From Micromonospora sp. WMMD961 (GTDB lineage Bacteria > Actinomycetota > Actinomycetes > Mycobacteriales > Micromonosporaceae): 64,000 bases of DNA. Shown here in pieces: positions 58,032 to 64,000 of this stretch; within the stretch, counting starts at the first letter, position 1; each line of letters starts with the position of its first letter. The notes beneath the pieces were generated by a model. The model was not told the DNA's origin. It made no database searches and saw nothing but the letters and a program-made list of their open reading frames with translations. The stretch spans positions 526,501 through 590,500 of the forward strand of contig NZ_JARUBJ010000002.1 of assembly GCF_029626145.1 (NCBI RefSeq), read 5' to 3'. The position numbers and the translations under genes were made by a program.

Positions 58032-61000
58032 ATGATGACCACGGCGAAGCAGTCGGTGGCGGATCCGTCCGCGCCCGACCACGAGGCGCTCCTCGGTGAG
58101 TTGACCGAGGCACTGCGACGGATCGGTCGCGGCGACCTGAAGGTCCGGCTCCCCCGCCGGGCGGGCGCGGCCGGCGAGGTGGCGGACGCCTTCAACGAGG
58201 TGGTCTCGCTCCAGGAGCGGCAGTACCTGGATCTGCGGCGGATCAGCCGGATCGTCGGTCGCGACGGTCGGCTCACCGAGCGTCTGGACGACGAGGGGTT
58301 GGACGGCTCCTGGGCGGAGGGGCAGCGGGCGATCAACTCGCTGATCGACGACCTGGGCCGACCGACCACCGAGATCGCCCGGGTGATCGTGGCGGTCGCG
58401 GACGGCGACCTGTCGCAGCACATGGCGTTGGAGATCGACGGCAGACCGCTGCGCGGTGAGTACCTGCGCATCGGGCGCACCGTGAACACGATGGTGGACC
58501 AGCTGTCCTCGTTCTCCAACGAGGTGACGCGGGTGGCCCGTGAGGTGGGCACCGAGGGCAAGCTGGGTGGTCAGGCGGATGTCCGGGGTGTCGCCGGCAC
58601 CTGGAAGGACCTCACCGACTCGGTGAACACCATGGCGTCGAACCTGACCGGCCAGGTGCGGTCGATCTCGCAGGTGGCGACGGCGGTGGCGAAGGGTGAC
58701 CTGTCGCAGAAGATCACGGTCGGCGCGCGTGGTGAGGTGGCCGAGCTGGCCGCCACGATGAACTACCTCACCGATACGCTGCGGCTCTTCGCCGAACAGG
58801 TGACCCGGGTGGCCCGCGAGGTGGGCACCGAGGGCAAGCTCGGTGGTCAGGCCGAGGTGCCGAACGTGGCCGGGACGTGGAAGGACCTGACCGACAGCGT
58901 CAACTCGATGGCTTCGAACCTGACCGCCCAGGTCCGCAACATCGCGCAGGTCTCGACGGCGGTGGCGCGCGGTGACCTGTCGCAGAAGATCACGGTCGCC
59001 GCGCAGGGTGAGATCCTGGAGCTGAAGGACACCGTCAACACGATGGTGGACCAGTTGTCGTCGTTCGCCGACGAGGTGACCCGGGTGGCCCGTGAGGTGG
59101 GCATCGAGGGCAAGCTGGGCGGTCAGGCCCAGGTGCGGGGTGTCTCCGGCACCTGGCGTGACCTCACCGAGAACGTCAACCAGCTCGCCGGCAACCTGAC
59201 CAGCCAGGTCCGCAACATCTCCCAGGTCTCCACCGCCGTGGCGAAGGGTGACCTGTCGCAGAAGATCACGGTGGACGCCCAGGGCGAGATCCTGGAGCTG
59301 AAGAACACCGTCAACACCATGGTCGACCAGTTGTCGTCGTTCGCCGACGAGGTGACCCGGGTCGCGCGTGAGGTGGGCACCGAGGGCAACCTGGGCGGTC
59401 AGGCGCAGGTGAAGGGCGTCTCGGGTACGTGGCGGGACCTGACCGACAACGTGAACTCGATGGCGTCGAACCTGACCAGTCAGGTGCGCAACATCGCGTC
59501 GGTGACCACGGCGGTGGCGAAGGGTGACCTGAGCCAGAAGATCACGGTGGACGCGCGGGGTGAGATCCTGGAGTTGAAGTCGACGGTCAACACGATGGTC
59601 GATCAGTTGTCGTCGTTCGCCGACGAGGTGACCCGGGTGGCCCGTGAGGTGGGCACCGAGGGCAAACTCGGTGGTCAGGCCCAGGTACGCGGTGTCGCCG
59701 GCACCTGGCGCGACCTGACCGACAACGTGAACTCGATGGCGTCCAACCTGACCGCCCAGGTGCGCAACATCGCCCAGGTCTCCACGGCGGTGGCGAAGGG
59801 TGACCTGTCGCAGAAGATCACGGTGGACGCGCGGGGCGAGATCCTGGAGTTGAAGTCGACGGTCAACACGATGGTGGACCAGTTGTCGTCGTTCGCCGAC
59901 GAGGTGACCCGGGTGGCCCGCGAGGTGGGCACCGAGGGCAAGCTCGGTGGTCAGGCGCAGGTGAAGGGTGTTTCCGGCACCTGGCGGGACCTGACCGACA
60001 ACGTGAACTCGATGGCGTCGAACCTGACCAGTCAGGTCCGCAACATCGCGTCGGTGACCACGGCGGTGGCGAAGGGTGACCTGTCGCAGAAGATCACCGT
60101 CGACGCCCAGGGCGAGATCCTGGAGTTGAAGTCGACTGTCAACACGATGGTGGACCAGCTGTCGTCGTTCGCCGACGAGGTGACCCGGGTCGCCCGCGAG
60201 GTCGGCATCGAGGGCAAGCTCGGTGGTCAGGCGCAGGTGAAGGGGGTCTCCGGCACCTGGCGGGACCTCACCGAGAACGTCAACCAGCTCGCCTCGACGC
60301 TGACCACGCAGCTGCGGGCCATCGCCCAGGTGTCCACCTCGGTGACCCGGGGCGACCTGACCCAGCGGATCGCGGTCAAGGCGCAGGGCGAGGTCGCCGA
60401 GCTGAAGGACAACATCAACCAGATGATCGTCACCCTCCGGGAGACGACCAAGAAGAACGCCGAGCAGGGCTGGTTGGACTCCAACCTGGCCCGGATCGGT
60501 GGCCTGTTGCAGGGCCAGCGCGACCTCGGCGAGGTCTGCCGCATGATCATGACGGAGGTGACGCCGCTGGTCGACGCCCAGCTCGGCGCCTTCTTCCTGG
60601 CCGACGACGCCGACGGCAGCATGCGACTGCGGCTGACCTCCTCGTACGGGTACGTGGCGCGGGGCACCGACGTCACCTTCGGGCCGGGTGAGGGTCTGGT
60701 CGGGCAGACCGCGTTGTCCCGCCGCACGATCCGGGTCAGCGCCTCCCCGAACAGCCGGCTCACCCTGCGTTCCGGTCTGGCCGAGACACCTCCGTCCGAC
60801 CTGGTGGTGCTCCCCGTCCTGTTCGAGGGCGAGCTGCTCGGGGTGATCGAATTCGCCAGCGTGTCGGCGTTCTCCGAGCTGCACCTCGCGTTCCTGGAGC
60901 GGCTGGTGCTCACCATCGGCATCGCGGTCAACACCATCCAGGCCAACCGGCGTACGGAGGAGCTGTTGGCCCAGTCGCAGCGTCTGGCGCACGAGATGCA

Positions 61001-62402
61001 GGAGCAGTCGGCGGAGTTGCAGCGCACCAACGCCGAGCTGGAGGAGAAGGCCACGCTGCTCTCCGAGCAGAAGGGCAACATCGAGACGAAGAACCGGGAG
61101 ATCGAGCTGGCGCGGCTGGGTCTGGAGGAGAAGGCGCAGCAGCTGACCCGGGCGTCGGCCTACAAGTCGGAGTTCCTGGCCAACATGAGCCACGAGCTGC
61201 GTACGCCGCTGAACTCGTTACTGCTGTTGGCCCGTCTGCTGGCCGAGAACTCGGAGCAGAATCTCAGCCCGAAGCAGATCGAGTTCGCCCGGACCATCCA
61301 CGGGTCCGGCTCCGACCTGCTGCGTCTGATCGACGACATCCTCGACCTCTCCAAGATCGAGGCGGGTCGGATGGACGTCGAGCCGACCGAGATCCGCTTC
61401 ACCGAGCTGCGCGGCTTCGTCGAGCAGGCGTTCGCGCCGCAGGCCGAGGAGAAGAACCTCGACTTCCAGGTACGGGTGAGCAAGGACCTGCCGCCGGCGC
61501 TGGTGACCGACGCGCAGCGGTTGCAGCAGATCCTGCGCAATCTGCTCTCCAACGCGGTGAAGTTCACCGACAACGGTGCGGTGACACTGCGGATCGCTCC
61601 GGCGGCGGAGAACGCGGTGTTCGACGTGCCGGCGTTGACCAACGCCCAGCAGGTGATCGCGTTCACCGTGATCGACACCGGGATCGGCATCTCCGACGAC
61701 AAGTTGTCGATCATCTTCGAGGCGTTCCAGCAGGCGGACGGCACGACCAGCCGCCGCTACGGCGGCACCGGTCTGGGGTTGTCGATCAGCCGCGACCTGG
61801 CCCGGTTGATCGGTGGCACCATCACCGTGTCGTCCGCGCCGGGTCAGGGTTCGACGTTCACCCTGTTCGTGCCGCAGGTGTTGGCCCCGGACGCGGTGGT
61901 CGCGCCCCAGTCGCCGTCTCCGCAGCGGGCCGGCCTGCCGTCGTCGCTGCTCATGCCGCCGTTGGAGCTGCTGTCGGAGCGGCCGGAGGCACCGGCCACC
62001 CGTCAACTGGACGGCGCCACCGTCCTCATCGTGGACGACGACGTACGCAACGTCTTCGCCTTGACCAGCGCGTTGGAGCTGCACGGTATGACCGTGCTGT
62101 ACTCGGACAACGGGGCGGACGGTGTCCGCCTGCTGGCCGAGCATCCGGAGGTGGACATCGTGCTGATGGACGCCATGATGCCCGACCAGGACGGGTACGA
62201 GACCACCCGCCAGATTCGCCGCAACCACCGCTTCGCCGACCTGCCGGTGGTCTTCCTGACCGCGAAGGCGATGCCGGGTGATCGTGAGTCGGCGCTCGCT
62301 GCCGGGGGCAGCGACTACATCACCAAGCCGGTCGACCTGGACGACCTGATCGAGTTGATGTCGTCCTGGATCAACGGCAGCCGGACCGAGGAGACTTCGT
62401 GA
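58032..62402 (+). CDS. Multi-HAMP cytoplasmic hybrid histidine kinase
   Basis: 1456 residues. Nine HAMP-like units lie between about residues 25 and 815, each with a GDL(S/T)Q-type turn. A GAF domain follows at about 823-970, then a coiled coil (EEKATLLSEQKGNIETKNRE). HisKA has the phospho-His near residue 1054 (NMSHELRTPL). HATPase_c contains LLSNAVKFTDNG, DTGIGI and GTGLGLSI. A C-terminal receiver has its phospho-Asp near residue 1380 (VLMDAMMPDQDG). There are no membrane helices. Architecture resembles osmosensing Nik1-type group III kinases. The downstream response regulator overlaps by 4 bp. Confidence 0.95.
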   Translation: MMTTAKQSVADPSAPDHEALLGELTEALRRIGRGDLKVRLPRRAGAAGEVADAFNEVVSLQERQYLDLRRISRIVGRDGRLTERLDDEGLDGSWAEGQRAINSLIDDLGRPTTEIARVIVAVADGDLSQHMALEIDGRPLRGEYLRIGRTVNTMVDQLSSFSNEVTRVAREVGTEGKLGGQADVRGVAGTWKDLTDSVNTMASNLTGQVRSISQVATAVAKGDLSQKITVGARGEVAELAATMNYLTDTLRLFAEQVTRVAREVGTEGKLGGQAEVPNVAGTWKDLTDSVNSMASNLTAQVRNIAQVSTAVARGDLSQKITVAAQGEILELKDTVNTMVDQLSSFADEVTRVAREVGIEGKLGGQAQVRGVSGTWRDLTENVNQLAGNLTSQVRNISQVSTAVAKGDLSQKITVDAQGEILELKNTVNTMVDQLSSFADEVTRVAREVGTEGNLGGQAQVKGVSGTWRDLTDNVNSMASNLTSQVRNIASVTTAVAKGDLSQKITVDARGEILELKSTVNTMVDQLSSFADEVTRVAREVGTEGKLGGQAQVRGVAGTWRDLTDNVNSMASNLTAQVRNIAQVSTAVAKGDLSQKITVDARGEILELKSTVNTMVDQLSSFADEVTRVAREVGTEGKLGGQAQVKGVSGTWRDLTDNVNSMASNLTSQVRNIASVTTAVAKGDLSQKITVDAQGEILELKSTVNTMVDQLSSFADEVTRVAREVGIEGKLGGQAQVKGVSGTWRDLTENVNQLASTLTTQLRAIAQVSTSVTRGDLTQRIAVKAQGEVAELKDNINQMIVTLRETTKKNAEQGWLDSNLARIGGLLQGQRDLGEVCRMIMTEVTPLVDAQLGAFFLADDADGSMRLRLTSSYGYVARGTDVTFGPGEGLVGQTALSRRTIRVSASPNSRLTLRSGLAETPPSDLVVLPVLFEGELLGVIEFASVSAFSELHLAFLERLVLTIGIAVNTIQANRRTEELLAQSQRLAHEMQEQSAELQRTNAELEEKATLLSEQKGNIETKNREIELARLGLEEKAQQLTRASAYKSEFLANMSHELRTPLNSLLLLARLLAENSEQNLSPKQIEFARTIHGSGSDLLRLIDDILDLSKIEAGRMDVEPTEIRFTELRGFVEQAFAPQAEEKNLDFQVRVSKDLPPALVTDAQRLQQILRNLLSNAVKFTDNGAVTLRIAPAAENAVFDVPALTNAQQVIAFTVIDTGIGISDDKLSIIFEAFQQADGTTSRRYGGTGLGLSISRDLARLIGGTITVSSAPGQGSTFTLFVPQVLAPDAVVAPQSPSPQRAGLPSSLLMPPLELLSERPEAPATRQLDGATVLIVDDDVRNVFALTSALELHGMTVLYSDNGADGVRLLAEHPEVDIVLMDAMMPDQDGYETTRQIRRNHRFADLPVVFLTAKAMPGDRESALAAGGSDYITKPVDLDDLIELMSSWINGSRTEETS
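58521..60452 (+). repeat. 276-bp tandem coding repeat (HAMP units)
   Basis: The segment beginning GAGGTGACCCGGGTGGCC recurs at 58521, 58797, 59073, 59349, 59625, 59901 and 60177, an exact 276-bp (92-codon) period with very high nucleotide identity. Recombination between units would add or remove whole HAMP modules in frame. Confidence 0.95.
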
Positions 62403-62953
62403 CCCAGATGGCCAAGGCGCTGCTCGTGGACGACCGGCGGCAGAATCTGACGGCCCTGGAGGCGATCCTCCAGGGTCTGCCGGTCCAGTCCGTCGCGGTG
62501 GAGAGTGGCGAGGCGGCGCTCAAGCAGCTCCTGGTCGACGACTTCGCGGTGATCCTGCTGGACGCGCAGATGCCGGACATGGACGGTTTCGAGACGGCGA
62601 GTCACATCAAGCGCCGCGAGCGGACCCGACACGTGCCGATCATCTTCCTGACCGCGGCCGACCGGGACGCCCAGCTCGCCCTACGGGGATACCAGGTGGG
62701 CGCGGTGGACTACCTGACCAAGCCGTTCGACCCGTGGGTGCTGCGGGCGAAGGTGTCGGTCTTCGTCGAGCTGTGGGTGAAGACCCGGCAGTTGGCTGCC
62801 CAGTCGGACCTGGTCCGGGAGCGCGACACGCAGTGGCGGAGGCTCACCGACGCGGTCGACGAGGCGACGACCCTGCTGCGCTCCGACGACGTGGAGGCAC
62901 GGGACCGGGCGGTACGCATGCTGGAGCAGGCCCGCTGGGGCAACACCGCCTGA
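62399..62953 (+). CDS. Response regulator (receiver with helical tail)
   Basis: 184 residues; GTG at 62399 overlaps the kinase stop (GTGA), with an ATG three codons later as alternative. The receiver domain is at about 5-125 with the phospho-Asp in VILLDAQMPDMDG, LTAADRD and the Lys in YLTKPFDP. A ~60-residue charged helical tail follows, without an HTH or enzyme domain. It is the likely partner or output of the multi-HAMP kinase. Confidence 0.92.
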   Translation: MTQMAKALLVDDRRQNLTALEAILQGLPVQSVAVESGEAALKQLLVDDFAVILLDAQMPDMDGFETASHIKRRERTRHVPIIFLTAADRDAQLALRGYQVGAVDYLTKPFDPWVLRAKVSVFVELWVKTRQLAAQSDLVRERDTQWRRLTDAVDEATTLLRSDDVEARDRAVRMLEQARWGNTA

Positions 62954-62970
62954 CGCGGGGAGCGGGTGGG

Positions 62971-63306
62971 TCAGCCGGTGGGCTGGTCGTTGCGGATCAT
63001 CAGGGCGCTGCGGAGGCCGGTGATGTCCAGGACCCGGATGAGGAAGTCGCCCACATGGGTCAACATCAGCAGACTCTGCGCGTGGCTGGCCTTGCGGCTG
63101 AGCACCACGAGGGTGCCCAGGCCCTGCGAGTCGCAGAAGGTGACACCACCGAGGTCGAGCACGATCCGCGGCGGCGGGTCGGCCAGTACCTCGTTGACGA
63201 CGGTGGAGAGCTGGGCCGCCGTGAGCATGTCGATCTCACCGGCCAGGCGCAGCACTGCTTCGTCGCCCGTCCGGTCTAGCGTGATGGACAGTTCGGCACG
63301 ATCCAC
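62971..63306 (-). CDS. STAS-domain anti-sigma-factor antagonist
   Basis: 111 residues, GTG start. Single STAS domain with the phosphorylatable Ser in VTFCDSQGLGTLVVL and strand RIVLDLGGV. A second RsbV-like antagonist in this window. It is convergent with the kinase/regulator pair and a potential substrate of the SpoIIE phosphatase at 55598 or of the stressosome branch. TAGGCT sits 6 nt upstream of the start codon. Confidence 0.9.
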   Translation of the reverse strand: MDRAELSITLDRTGDEAVLRLAGEIDMLTAAQLSTVVNEVLADPPPRIVLDLGGVTFCDSQGLGTLVVLSRKASHAQSLLMLTHVGDFLIRVLDITGLRSALMIRNDQPTG

Positions 63307-63312
63307 CCGGTC

Positions 63313-63318
63313 AGCCTA
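63313..63318 (-). promoter_or_regulatory. Leaderless -10 box of the STAS gene
   Basis: On the minus strand TAGGCT lies 6 nt before the GTG at 63306, with no ribosome site between. No -35 match was found. Confidence 0.4.
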
Positions 63319-63347
63319 GCGCGATCCGGCCGGTCCGGCCTGTTGAG

Positions 63348-63386
63348 GCCGTGAGCCGTCGCCGTGCCGGCCGTGAACCGTCGCCG
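63348..63386. repeat. Short direct repeat
   Basis: GGCCGTGAGCCGTCGCCG (63348) and GGCCGTGAACCGTCGCCG (63369) are an 18-bp direct repeat with one mismatch at a 21-bp period. It lies in the intergenic region before hemL. Significance unknown. Confidence 0.5.
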
Positions 63387-63504
63387 CCCAGGCCACGCGC
63401 CCCCGGTCGGCGCTGCTGGCGGGCACCGGCGGTGGGTGAGCCGGGTAACCCGACTGCGGGGTGGCTGCTGGTGGGCCGTTCGCCGCTGACACAATGGCGT
63501 CATC

Positions 63505-64000
63505 GTGACCGACATCTTTCCCGCCGGATCCGGCCGCTACCCGGCCGAAGCGCCGGCCTCCGAGGCCCTGTTCGACCGCGCCCGTGCCATCGTGCCGGGC
63601 GGGGTCAACTCCCCTGTGCGCGCCTTCCAGGCGGTCGGCGGCGCCCCCCGTTTCATGGTCCGTGGCGAGGGTCCGTGGCTGTACGACGCCGACGGCCGCC
63701 GCTACGTCGACCTGGTCTGCTCCTGGGGGCCGTTGATCCTCGGGCACGCCCACCCGGAGGTGGTGGACGCCGTGCAGGCTGCCGCCGCCCGGGGCACCAG
63801 CTTCGGCACTCCCACCCCGGGTGAGGTGGAGTTGGCCGCCGAACTCGTCGACCGGACTCCGATGGAGCAGGTCCGCCTGGTCAACTCGGGCACCGAGGCC
63901 ACCATGTCGGCGATCCGGCTGGCGCGTGGCTTCACCGGCCGCTCCAAGATCGTCAAGTTCGCCGGTTGCTACCACGGGCACGTCGACGCGCTGCTTGCCG
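63505..64000 (+). CDS. hemL: Glutamate-1-semialdehyde 2,1-aminomutase (N-terminal part)
   Basis: The frame opens at GTG 63505 (VTDIFPAGSGRYPAEAPASE) and runs off the window end after about 165 codons. Family motifs present: ALFDRARAIVPGGVNSPVRA, YDADGRRYVDLVCSWGPLIL, VRLVNSGTEATMSAIRLARG and CYHGHVDALLA. The PLP-binding Lys lies downstream, outside the window. HemL makes 5-aminolevulinate from glutamate 1-semialdehyde in C5-pathway tetrapyrrole synthesis. Confidence 0.95.
   Translation, partial: MTDIFPAGSGRYPAEAPASEALFDRARAIVPGGVNSPVRAFQAVGGAPRFMVRGEGPWLYDADGRRYVDLVCSWGPLILGHAHPEVVDAVQAAAARGTSFGTPTPGEVELAAELVDRTPMEQVRLVNSGTEATMSAIRLARGFTGRSKIVKFAGCYHGHVDALLA

Noticed and set aside
57544..58035. 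Plus-strand frame in the region before the multi-HAMP kinase
   Set aside because: Pro/Arg/Thr-rich, mostly antisense to the SpoIIE phosphatase start, no ribosome site.
58521..60452. Regular repeats considered as a CRISPR-like array
   Set aside because: Units are contiguous 276-bp coding repeats without spacers and encode HAMP domains.
57861..61193. Very long minus-strand open frame antisense to the multi-HAMP kinase
   Set aside because: It repeats with the 276-bp period only because it mirrors the HAMP repeats; no independent family motif.

Overview
The window is very GC-rich, with strong G/C bias at third codon positions, many GTG starts and GTGA/ATGA stop-start overlaps, and a mycothiol-type enzyme. 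Its Tad pilus cluster, stressosome locus and multi-HAMP hybrid kinase fit a filamentous actinomycete. Micromonosporaceae, probably Micromonospora or a close relative, is the best guess. This is inference from gene content and style, not a database match.

Layout. 1-2.5 kb: the end of a beta-helix glycosidase (GH87-like), a crotonase and a DUF2231-Rieske membrane protein. 2.5-13.4 kb: a minus-strand Tad/Flp pilus operon (lipoprotein, secreted protein, CpaB, CpaE/TadZ, CpaF/TadA, TadB, TadC, small pilin-like protein, two TadE-like pseudopilins, a TadG-like protein, a LysM membrane protein) with a divergent prepilin peptidase. 13.5-21.3 kb: PAP2 phosphatase, GH65 phosphorylase, zinc-ribbon protein, DUF574 methyltransferase, LtrA, a MarR-GNAT fusion and a decayed dihydrofolate-reductase-family fragment. 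21.3-25.9 kb: a sugar-type ABC importer whose two permeases are fused into one polypeptide, controlled by an IclR regulator with visible operators and promoter. 26-28.25 kb: two orphan genes, a frameshifted integrase remnant and a YefM-YoeB-type toxin-antitoxin pair next to tRNA-Lys(UUU), probably the scar of an integrated element.

28.5-41.2 kb is mixed metabolism, transport and regulation: epimerase, beta-helix lipoprotein, ZIP transporter, Eis-like acetyltransferase, a PadR-ABC exporter, PP2C, XRE-cupin/BenE divergent pair, MscL, FadR-type regulator/MFS divergent pair. 41.2-47.3 kb is a stressosome-type partner-switching locus: an antagonist, then RsbR-RsbS-RsbT, an RsbT-like/RsbX fusion, a histidine kinase carrying a degenerate RsbT-like domain, and a receiver-PP2C phosphatase. 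47.3-55.6 kb: AraC regulator, mycothiol-dependent-type enzyme, a second PadR-ABC (FtsX) operon, oligopeptidase B, GlcE-like flavoprotein. 55.6-63.3 kb returns to signalling: a HATPase-GAF-SpoIIE phosphatase, a giant multi-HAMP hybrid kinase with its response regulator, and another STAS antagonist. The window ends inside hemL.

Cross-cutting observations: several genes start 6-7 nt after a TAnnnT-type -10 box, suggesting leaderless transcription; two LexA-like boxes abut such -10 boxes; several intergenic regions carry long imperfect palindromes resembling dispersed repeat elements.
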